Virus record (IMG/VR): IMGVR_UViG_3300018063_000004
Location: 1 to 64,000 of that record
Origin: a virus
Reading direction: 5' to 3' (one strand)
Length of the DNA stretch: 64,000 bases
The position numbers and the translations under genes are program-made. Positions 1 through 6,211 of this stretch are shown one piece after another; position 1 is the first letter of the stretch; the number at the start of each line of letters is the position of its first letter. The notes under the pieces are model-generated. The model was not told the DNA's origin and did no database searches. It saw only the letters and a program-made list of their open reading frames with translations.

Positions 1-27
1 ACGTGAGAAGCGCCGCTTACGACTTCA

Positions 28-1025
28 TCATCGTTTCTTGCCTGGCATTCGCACCAGCGGGATACTCGACAGCAAGGTCGCGATCATCGTGAGCTGGCCG
101 GCCTGATCTCGTTCCCGATCGATCGGCGCCATTTCCGCTTCGAGGACCGGCCAGGCGCGCCGGACGATATAGGGTTGATCGAGCACGCCGCCGGCGACGG
201 GCGGAAGTTTCATCGATCGACAGGTCAAAAACAGATCGATCAAATCCCAGACCGGCTCCGGGATGGCGGACACCGGACACGTAAACACCGGGTCCTTGAT
301 CTTCCCGTGCCCGAACGCAAACACCGGATACGTGGCACCCTCGATCGGGAGAAACACGCCGCCGCCGGGATCCCAATCTTGCACGACGTCGCCGTTCAGC
401 CCGCGGCGCTCTTTGGTGACGATCGGCCGTATGGTTACGTGGCCGGGACGGCGTTCGCCCTCCTCGTTCTCGAGCCCGCAATTCCGCTGCGCGCGCGTCG
501 CTTCGGGACAGGTGCGACAGTCCCAAGCGGGCTCGTGTGCGACTCGAGCAAAGTGGAGAGCCAGTCGAAAAAACGTGGATCAATCTCCGACTGCGCGGAA
601 ATCCGCGCGACGGCGAGCGCCAGCTCATACGACAACACCGGCCAGAACCCGCAGATCATCGAATATTCAAATCCCGTCTTGATCGGGATCTGGCTCGTCG
701 GATCCAAGCCAGGCGGGATGTCTGCGATCAGGCCACGCTTTTTGCAGAGCACCGCCGGCGCCGTCAGATTGCGGACCGCCGTCACGCCTTCGGCGAAGAC
801 CGCGGCGCCGGTCTCGAACGCCTTGATCACGGACTCTTGGACATCCGGCGTCCATGCGCCGCCTTCAGCCAGTCCGTGTGTCGCCACGATGATCGATTTC
901 AGGCGCGCGCGCCCTGGCCCGCCGACGGCGCAGAGATCAAACTCGGTCGGTGCGTCGGTTGTGTCATTGCCTTTGATGCACAGCGGCCGGAAGGTTTCCG
1001 TCGTGAATGGAATTGAGGCAGACAT
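28..1025 (-). CDS. Tail assembly chaperone, long frameshifted form (GT type)
   Basis: Reading from the ATG at 1025, the zero-frame codons CGT TTT TTC (575-567) contain the slippery heptamer TTTTTTC. A -1 slip moves ribosomes into an open frame ending at the TGA at 28-30, giving about 332 residues instead of 196. The -1 frame has a TGA at 580-582 just upstream of the slip site and no good start of its own. Soon after the shift it encodes AWDCRTCPEATR and QRNCG, a Cys-bearing stretch like the T domain of siphovirus chaperones. In lambda, gpG and gpGT coat the tape measure protein and recruit tail tube subunits; the same role is inferred here. It follows the major tail gene, and the tape measure gene is expected next, beyond the left edge. 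Confidence 0.8.
435..1025 (-). CDS. Tail assembly chaperone, short form (G type)
   Basis: This is the zero-frame product, 196 residues, starting at the ATG at 1025 behind GAGGAGGAACC. The last 43 residues after the slip site (KRRARSG and similar) are low-complexity and basic, as expected of the tail of a form that does not shift. The body (residues 1-153) is shared with the long form. Its place between the major tail protein (1174-2319) and the window edge, where the tape measure gene should follow, supports the chaperone call. No motif was used beyond the gene order, the slip site and the T-domain character of the alternative frame. Confidence 0.75.
   Translation of the reverse strand: MSASIPFTTETFRPLCIKGNDTTDAPTEFDLCAVGGPGRARLKSIIVATHGLAEGGAWTPDVQESVIKAFETGAAVFAEGVTAVRNLTAPAVLCKKRGLIADIPPGLDPTSQIPIKTGFEYSMICGFWPVLSYELALAVARISAQSEIDPRFFDWLSTLLESHTSPLGTVAPVPKRRARSGIAGSRTRRANAVPAT
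567..573 (-). promoter_or_regulatory. Programmed -1 ribosomal frameshift slippery site
   Basis: TTTTTTC fits the X XXY YYZ rule in the zero frame (last T of CGT, then TTT TTC). After slipping, both Phe tRNAs re-pair with TTT and the next codon is CGA. The flanking frames agree: the zero frame ends at 435, and the -1 frame stays open to 28 and encodes the T domain. Confidence 0.8.
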
Positions 1026-1173
1026 GGCGAGAGGTTCCTCCTCTGCAAAACACTGACCGGCGCGAGCACTCGAGCAGGACGCTCCGAGGCCGGGGCAGCC
1101 TCGGTTCCCAGTGCCTCCTCTCGAATAGCTCGGCCGATCAGCGACGTGAACGAATCGCGCCCCTCCGAAATTC

Positions 1174-2319
1174 TTAATGCTCGCCGAGGAACATCGCCGC
1201 ATTCCCGAGCCCTGGATCATAGGCGACGCCCTCGATCGTCACGATCTTCGGTCCGCCGGTTGTCGGAATAGACGGAATCTCGAACTCGACGGACGGCAGG
1301 ACGCACCCAACCATGAGCCCGTTCGCGTTACCCACGAGCAACCGCAGCACGGCTTTCGTGAAGGTCTCGGCTTTCGCGATCAGGTTCACGTCCTCGAGGT
1401 AGAACTGCACCGAGACGGTCACGTTGCGAAAATCCGTATGGTGAATGATGCCCGAGGCGACCGAGCTGCCGAGTTCGCGGTTCCGCAGCTCGCTGTTGTT
1501 CTCCATCGTGATTTCGGCGGAGATGACGAGAAATGCCGTGCCGTCGACGAACAGATTGCCCACGAGACCACTCGCCGGTGTGCCGACGGTCGTGAAGCCA
1601 GCCGGCGGATTGAAGCCGGTCCGGAACTTGTCCTTTGACGGGCCCGAGACCGCGATGCCGACTTCGCGCGAGCCGTCGAAGGTGAGCTGGATTCGATTGA
1701 CGATCGCGCCGTTGACCGCTTCCTTGAAGGCGCCGGCCGTATGGAATTTGAAGACCCGGAGGCTGCCAGGATGCAAGCTGGCCAGCTTGTAATTGACGCC
1801 AGAGACCGCGGCGCCAGGCACATCAGGCGCCACGCTGAGCGCATCGAACGTGATCGCCAGGCCCGCGACTGTTTTGACGCTCGTGATCTCACGCCGCGCG
1901 CCGGCGGCCACGGTGAACACGATCGTATCGCCGACAGCCAGCGTGCCCGCGCTGATCAACGTGGCCGACGTGGTCGTCGGCGCCGGCGCCGCGTTCACGG
2001 TCGTGGCGAGGTTGACAATCGTCCGCGTGCCCATCCCGTTCTTGAGGAACTTCGACAGATAGGACTGCGTGCCGAGTGTCCCACTCGGTTCCCAGAACGC
2101 CGTGCTCAGATCCCAATTGGAATCTGGCCGCCGCGGCAAACTCTGCGAGCGATCCGGCGTGCCGCGCTTCTCCGGCGATGGTTCTCGATTGTTCTTTTTA
2201 TCCAGGTCTAGCTCCTGGTGTCGGAAGCCATCGGTCGCCGACGGATCCACGAGGGTCTCGCCGTAGGCCCCCTCTTCGACAACATAGGCTTGCTCAAGTA
2301 AGGTCGATTCCACGGTCAT
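1174..2319 (-). CDS. Major tail protein (tail tube)
   Basis: 381 residues, start ATG at 2319 with GAGGA about 9 bases upstream. The protein is beta-rich with many Thr, Val and Gly residues, no signal peptide and no membrane segment. The central part (TVNAAPAPTTTSATLISAG) resembles an inserted Ig-like or SH3-like strand-rich domain, and the C-terminal third has the alternating hydrophobic pattern of tube subunits. Its position directly before the frameshifted chaperone is the standard siphovirus order and is the main evidence. Its expected leader appears to have been separated from it by a plus-strand gene at 2364-3083. Residues 20-75 are charged and low in predicted structure. Confidence 0.7.
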   Translation of the reverse strand: MTVESTLLEQAYVVEEGAYGETLVDPSATDGFRHQELDLDKKNNREPSPEKRGTPDRSQSLPRRPDSNWDLSTAFWEPSGTLGTQSYLSKFLKNGMGTRTIVNLATTVNAAPAPTTTSATLISAGTLAVGDTIVFTVAAGARREITSVKTVAGLAITFDALSVAPDVPGAAVSGVNYKLASLHPGSLRVFKFHTAGAFKEAVNGAIVNRIQLTFDGSREVGIAVSGPSKDKFRTGFNPPAGFTTVGTPASGLVGNLFVDGTAFLVISAEITMENNSELRNRELGSSVASGIIHHTDFRNVTVSVQFYLEDVNLIAKAETFTKAVLRLLVGNANGLMVGCVLPSVEFEIPSIPTTGGPKIVTIEGVAYDPGLGNAAMFLGEH

Positions 2320-2363
2320 GTGCTGTTCCTCAAGAAAACAGATTTGGAGTTACCCTTGCGGGC

Positions 2364-3083
2364 ATGAAGGTGAACCTGCCCAAGATCGGCGCTCGGTTTG
2401 GACGTTGGACAGTCCTCGGACGGCCTCGGGTCTGGAGCTACCGGTGGTCTGTAAATTGTCGGTGTCGATGCGGAACGCGCCGCCGCGTGAAGGTCCAGAA
2501 CCTGACGCGCGGCCTGAGCCGATCCTGCGGCTGCCTGAGCCGAGAGATTCAGCGCCGTCTGAAGACGCGTTATCGAGTGCCGCGGAAGGGCACGCAGTTT
2601 GGCCGACTCGTCATTACAGGCGGCGCGATTCGTGACGCCGGTGATCGGAAGATCCGGGTTCCGTGTCGTTGCGCCTGCGGCAAGAAGTGCGTCAAGGATA
2701 TCTACTCGCTGCGCTCTGGCGCGATTCGATCGTGTGGTTGCCGACGAGGCAACATCACACACGGTGAATCGAGACGAACCGTCGAATACCGAGCCTGGCG
2801 CGGCATGCTGACGAGGTGCTACAACCCAAAAACGCAGTTCTGGCGCTACTACGGCGGCCGACGGCCGCCAGTTCGCGTCTGTGCCCGCTGGCGCAAGAGC
2901 TACGAGGCCTTCCTGGCCGACGTGGGTCGTCGGCCGAGCCGCCGGCACTCCCTCGACCGCAAAGACAACGACGGCCATTACGAACCCGGCAATGTGCGCT
3001 GGCGAACGGCTACACAGCAGGCCCAGAACCGCCGCCCCATGCGCCGATCGAGAACTGGTCGAACGCTGCATCGTGCTCCCTAA
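2364..3083 (+). CDS. Zinc-ribbon / HNH-like protein, putative homing endonuclease
   Basis: 239 residues from the ATG at 2364. The start is chosen because MKVNLPKIGARFGRWTVLG begins the conserved domain; the longer upstream reading is antisense to the tail gene. Two zinc-ribbon-like units are visible, each a CxCxCG pair followed by SCGC (about residues 30-55 and 92-122). The C-terminal half carries W..M..RCYNP, YYGGR, VCARW and SLDRKDNDGHYEPGN.RW, the signature of a phage family related to AP2/HNH selfish endonucleases. It is the only plus-strand gene in this part of the tail cluster and lies between the major tail gene and a hairpin leader, which suggests insertion. Nuclease activity is inferred from family resemblance only. 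Confidence 0.65.
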   Translation: MKVNLPKIGARFGRWTVLGRPRVWSYRWSVNCRCRCGTRRRVKVQNLTRGLSRSCGCLSREIQRRLKTRYRVPRKGTQFGRLVITGGAIRDAGDRKIRVPCRCACGKKCVKDIYSLRSGAIRSCGCRRGNITHGESRRTVEYRAWRGMLTRCYNPKTQFWRYYGGRRPPVRVCARWRKSYEAFLADVGRRPSRRHSLDRKDNDGHYEPGNVRWRTATQQAQNRRPMRRSRTGRTLHRAP

Positions 3084-3147
3084 AACAAAGAGCGCCCGGG
3101 CGGCAATCTCAATTGAGATCGCCGAACCGGGCGCTCGGGTCCTCCGT
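3080..3147 (-). terminator. Hairpin with T tract and upstream GGAGGACCC, copy A
   Basis: On the minus strand GGAGGACCC is followed by a long stem, GAGCGCCCGG (3136-3127) with CCGGGCGCTC (3099-3090). An inner GGC/GCC stem encloses the palindrome ATCTCAATTGAGAT. A tract reading TTTGTTTT follows at 3089-3082. It has the form of an intrinsic terminator for the gene ending at 3178. The same outer stem and flank recur before the capsid gene (8904-8966), so it may instead be a leader element that once preceded the major tail gene. Confidence 0.7.
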
Positions 3148-3177
3148 CACGCCCATGCGAGATCGTGTGGCGCCGGC

Positions 3178-3468
3178 TTACGCTGCCGGCTTCGTGAGAG
3201 CTTTCTTCTTACCCGCGCCCTCCTCCGGCCCGGGCTCAGTCGGCGCCGGCGGCGCGAGTCGCTCACACCGGAAGTGCGGCGCCAGACTACTGTCCCGTTC
3301 GATCCCCACGGCAACTTCGGCCGGCACGTCCTGTGGCGAGCCGGGCGCCTCTGGTGTGCCCTCGTCCCATTCGAGCGATCGCCCGATGGGATTGAAAAAG
3401 ATTCGCCAGGATCCGGGCGGGCTCTCCGGCGCGCTCGTGATTCTCGACACGCGATGCGTGTAGCTCAT
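3178..3468 (-). CDS. Hypothetical tail/connector-region protein
   Basis: 96 residues from the ATG at 3468, which overlaps the stop of the preceding gene as ATGA (3465-3468), so translation is probably coupled. The N-terminal half (RIFFNPIGRSLEWDEG) may be folded. The C-terminus is rich in Pro, Glu and Lys and ends GKKKALTKPAA, probably flexible. No recognised family. It sits between the tail-terminator candidate and the major tail protein. Confidence 0.55.
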   Translation of the reverse strand: MSYTHRVSRITSAPESPPGSWRIFFNPIGRSLEWDEGTPEAPGSPQDVPAEVAVGIERDSSLAPHFRCERLAPPAPTEPGPEEGAGKKKALTKPAA

Positions 3469-3956
3469 GGGGCCACCTGTCCGATAAAGCGGCACGTCAG
3501 CCGCGCGTAGTGAACGTGATAGAGACTCGCCAAAATCAAATACCCGAAGCGTTCCCATTGCATCGGGTCCTGGTGCACCACGTCGACGGTCAAGAGTCCG
3601 ACCTTGTTGAACTCGAGCGCCACGGACCAGCACAACGTCCGGAAGGTTTTCTCGCTGGCCGCAACATCGTCGATGCCGAAGACTCCTTCAACCGCGACAC
3701 CGAAATCGGTCAAGACGCGCCCGGCCTGGCCGGACCCGACGGCGCCGAAACCTGGCCCGCGCGTCGAGCGCGCCGGCGGTTCGGCGAGTGTCACGCTCCA
3801 GGCATGGATCCGACCCTGGCCCGTGTGATACCACAGCGCCCGCGCGCCTGGTTCGTCCCGGACCTCGCGCCGGTAGTCATAGACCAGCCCGACGCCGGCG
3901 ATCGATTCGAGCTTGATCTTGACGGCCGTGATCAGACCATCCGGCGTGAGCGCCAT
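3465..3956 (-). CDS. Putative tail terminator / tail completion protein
   Basis: 163 residues, ATG at 3956, which overlaps the end of the upstream gp10-like gene. The compact alpha/beta pattern (LITAVKIKLESIAGVGLVYDY near the N-terminus, ending in LYHVHYARLTCRFIG) fits the tail-terminator slot between the neck protein and the major tail protein. In lambda-like phages this protein caps the growing tail tube. The assignment rests on size, fold pattern and gene order, not on a diagnostic motif. Confidence 0.5.
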   Translation of the reverse strand: MALTPDGLITAVKIKLESIAGVGLVYDYRREVRDEPGARALWYHTGQGRIHAWSVTLAEPPARSTRGPGFGAVGSGQAGRVLTDFGVAVEGVFGIDDVAASEKTFRTLCWSVALEFNKVGLLTVDVVHQDPMQWERFGYLILASLYHVHYARLTCRFIGQVAP

Positions 3957-4546
3957 TAGGCCACGCCGCCGCCCTGGCCTTCCGGTTCTGTGAGCGCCCG
4001 GCCCATCGCATCGGCCATGATCTCAAACACCCCCTCCACGTTCGGGAGCGCGTTCTTCAGTCCACGGTCCACGAAATGCCGCGCCTCAATGCCTTTTTTC
4101 GCGATCGATTTCGCGATCGCCCATGCCGTTTCCTCGAGTTCAAAATCATCACTCTCCGCAATCCCGAGCACACGTTCGACCCACAACATGATCGCGTCGA
4201 CCGGAGGCATTCGTTGGCCTGGCGTCCGGCCCTGGTCGATCACGATCGCATACGGGAGCGAGCTGAATACGCGGCCGTGAAGGTCCTCGATCGTCTGCCC
4301 GAGCAGCTCGATCCCTCCCGTGACTGCCGCCGGCGACGCGCCGAAGCTCTGCGCCAGGTTGCCCGTCACGCCCACGGGCGCCTCGTCGCTGATTCGGCCG
4401 GCGATTTCCTGAAGCGCCAAACTCATATACGCCCGACCGATAGTCGCCAACACGCGTCGGGCTCGAACCCCTTCGAACAGCGGCACGTCCCGATACCGAA
4501 TCTCGATCTGGTCGCCGAACTTCCGGACGATCACGCCGCCAGCCAT
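3956..4546 (-). CDS. HK97 gp10-like neck / minor tail protein
   Basis: 196 residues from the ATG at 4546; an in-frame GTG at 4561 would add 5 residues. Typical features of this family are visible: DEAPVGVTGNLAQSFG, then PYAIVIDQGRTPGQRMPP, then a helix with W and a C-terminal IAKSIAKKGIEARHF. These proteins lie at the head-tail joining region of siphoviruses. It overlaps the flanking genes at both ends, in a head-to-tail operon order. Confidence 0.7.
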   Translation of the reverse strand: MAGGVIVRKFGDQIEIRYRDVPLFEGVRARRVLATIGRAYMSLALQEIAGRISDEAPVGVTGNLAQSFGASPAAVTGGIELLGQTIEDLHGRVFSSLPYAIVIDQGRTPGQRMPPVDAIMLWVERVLGIAESDDFELEETAWAIAKSIAKKGIEARHFVDRGLKNALPNVEGVFEIMADAMGRALTEPEGQGGGVA

Positions 4547-4548
4547 GA

Positions 4549-5292
4549 CTAGACGTGCCACAGTCGCCCGCGGCCGTGCCGCGTGGCAATCTCGAACTTC
4601 TTGATCACGTGCGCACCCGGGATCTCGCCGGCGTCGCCCTTCCCGACGAGCGCGTTGTAGGCCTTCATCAATTCTTTTGCGCGTGAGGCCATGATGTCTG
4701 ACTGCGTCCGCCGATCGATGGTTTCGTTCTGAAATGTGCTGGTGCCCGTGTTTTGCACGTATCGCCGCGCCGTCATCTCGCAGAGCTTAACCGCGTCCAG
4801 GACGATGAAGGCTTTCACGTCGCCAGCGAGAATCGAGGATTGCGCGATATCTGTCGCGTGAATGACGTGCGGCCGGACATACTCGAGGCGGAGCACACCA
4901 GAGGACGGCGTCAACGACAGCAGTTTCAGAACGACCAGCGCGCTCGGTTCCCGCTGGACGAACCAGTGATTGCGATCGAGTGGGTCATTGTCTTGGCTGG
5001 TGATGTCGAACGGGTGAAAGACGTCCTCGAGACGTGAGCCGCCATCGATCCATTGATCGAGTCCGCTCGTCGGCAGGATGGTCCCGGCGCCCGAGAGCAC
5101 GAACCGGAACGCGGCGCTTGGCACGGTGTAGTGAAAGATGCGGAGATTCGGCCGATCGGTCTTGAAGGTCTCGAGCGCCTGATCGATGGCGAGGTCGTAG
5201 TCCGGATCCGCGAGGAGCAGCTTGGCGCCGCCGCCGGGATCTTGCGCCACTTGTTTGGCTTCGGCCGTGACGGTTGTGCGTGCGACGGACAA
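4549..5292 (-). CDS. Putative head-tail connector protein
   Basis: 247 residues with a TTG start at 5292; GGAG lies 9 bases upstream and an in-frame TGA upstream blocks any earlier start. The N-terminal part contains DYDLAIDQALETFKTDRPNLR, an adaptor-like helix, followed by strand-rich sequence. A helix near the C-terminus (SRAKELMKAYNALVG) may pack in a ring. No catalytic motif. The call comes from position between the capsid genes and the gp10-like protein. Confidence 0.5.
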   Translation of the reverse strand: MSVARTTVTAEAKQVAQDPGGGAKLLLADPDYDLAIDQALETFKTDRPNLRIFHYTVPSAAFRFVLSGAGTILPTSGLDQWIDGGSRLEDVFHPFDITSQDNDPLDRNHWFVQREPSALVVLKLLSLTPSSGVLRLEYVRPHVIHATDIAQSSILAGDVKAFIVLDAVKLCEMTARRYVQNTGTSTFQNETIDRRTQSDIMASRAKELMKAYNALVGKGDAGEIPGAHVIKKFEIATRHGRGRLWHV

Positions 5293-5313
5293 ATCAACAT
5301 CTCCAGACCATCA

Positions 5314-5598
5314 TTAGACGTAGACGATGCAGCTCGCGCCGGCGCCCGTGACCGTCACGTGTAACGCCTTCTTGAAAATGACCGGGATCGTGAGTTCGTC
5401 ATTGCCGTTCACGACCGCCGCCAGCTCCGCGATGATCGCGCCGGCGCCGTCCACTTCACGAATGACCACGGTCGCCGCCGCGGCCGCCGCTACAACGTGC
5501 GCCCCGAGCATCACCAGATCGAGGTTGCCTCCGGGGCCCGCGTCAAAGACGATTGCACCAGCGCCGGCCGCCTGCCGAAATGGTCTGCCTGGTCTCAC
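5314..5598 (-). CDS. Small beta-rich structural protein candidate
   Basis: 94 residues dominated by Ala, Val and Gly. From residue 30 on it alternates hydrophobic strands (VVAAAAAATVVIREVDG, IPVIFKKALHVTVTGAG). No Cys pairs except one near the C-terminus, and no signal peptide. Its place just after the capsid gene suggests a decoration, stopper or head-fibre-like protein, but no family is recognised. Confidence 0.5.
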   Translation of the reverse strand: MRPGRPFRQAAGAGAIVFDAGPGGNLDLVMLGAHVVAAAAAATVVIREVDGAGAIIAELAAVVNGNDELTIPVIFKKALHVTVTGAGASCIVYV

Positions 5599-5660
5599 GT
5601 CCGAATCCTCCCGTCGTCGAAAACGACCGGAGTGGTGTTATGCCCACCCCGGTCTCGCCG

Positions 5661-5680
5661 CCCGCGCTATCTTCCGCGGG
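5661..5680. other. GC-rich inverted repeat between capsid-region genes
   Basis: CCCGCG and CGCGGG flank an 8-base loop in the gap 5599-5698. No T tract follows on the minus strand, so it is more likely an mRNA stabilising or pausing hairpin than a strong terminator. Nothing else is seen in this gap. Confidence 0.4.
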
Positions 5681-5698
5681 CCTCAGCCGCGACGCGCG

Positions 5699-6112
5699 TT
5701 AGTCGCCGAGTGACACGTAATCGATCTGGAGCGTGGCATCCGAGTAGGTCGGCGCCGTGCCGCCCGCCTCAGCCAACACGATCGACAGCACACTGTCCTT
5801 CGCCACGGAGGCCGCGCCGCCGGCGAGCGCCGTGCCCTCCTTGTCGACCGGCGTGCCCGCGGTCAGCGCATCCACGTCAAACACTGCCGCCAGCAGGCTG
5901 ACGCCATCGTCGAGCACGTCGACTGAGCTGTCCACGTGCGTGCCGCCTTTCACGCCGACATTGAGCGTCATGCCGATGATCTTGCCTGTTTCGGGCATCC
6001 GCACTTTCGCCGTATGCGCCGCAAACGCGACGAGCGGGCCCATCGCCGCCAGCGTGATCGGGCCGATGGTGTTCACCCTCCCGACCGCCAGACTGAATGC
6101 TGGTCTTGCCAT
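5699..6112 (-). CDS. Putative capsid decoration protein
   Basis: 137 residues, ATG at 6112 with AGAAGGAGA 7-8 bases upstream, a strong ribosome binding site. The protein is rich in Ala, Gly, Val and Asp with evenly spaced strands (VRMPETGKIIGMTLNVGVKGG and similar), which suggests a jelly-roll or beta-sandwich. It is the first gene after the capsid protein and follows a strong hairpin. That position and ribosome binding site fit an abundant virion protein such as a decoration or head-fibre protein. The family is not recognised. Confidence 0.5.
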   Translation of the reverse strand: MARPAFSLAVGRVNTIGPITLAAMGPLVAFAAHTAKVRMPETGKIIGMTLNVGVKGGTHVDSSVDVLDDGVSLLAAVFDVDALTAGTPVDKEGTALAGGAASVAKDSVLSIVLAEAGGTAPTYSDATLQIDYVSLGD

Positions 6113-6140
6113 GTTCTCGATCTCCTTCTGTGAGAAAGTT

Positions 6141-6168
6141 CGCCGGCCGCATCTTCGGGCGGCCGGCG
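6141..6168 (-). terminator. Strong hairpin after the capsid gene
   Basis: CGCCGGCCGC and GCGGCCGGCG form a perfect 10-bp stem with an 8-base loop. On the minus strand it is followed by AACTTTCTC, a weak T tract. It lies between the capsid stop (6212) and the next start (6112), and probably causes partial termination or protects the capsid mRNA 3' end. Confidence 0.55.
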
Positions 6169-6211
6169 GTGTTTCAAGCGTTCAGCATCGATCAGGTCGC
6201 CGCGATCCACC

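Noticed and set aside
1085-1105. CCGAGGC..GCCTCGG hairpin after the major tail gene as a terminator
   Set aside because: Seven-base stem with no T tract in a 148-base gap; possible, but too weak to call.
2351-2370. CCTTGCGGGCA-like sequence before the HNH-like start as a fifth operator copy
   Set aside because: Only a partial match with an extra base and no palindromic symmetry; likely chance.
2316-3071. 251-codon minus-strand ORF with an AGGGAGCACG ribosome binding site, opposite the HNH-like gene
   Set aside because: The plus strand encodes repeated CxC zinc motifs and a known C-terminal signature; the minus product is low-complexity and has no domain. Treated as antisense shadow.
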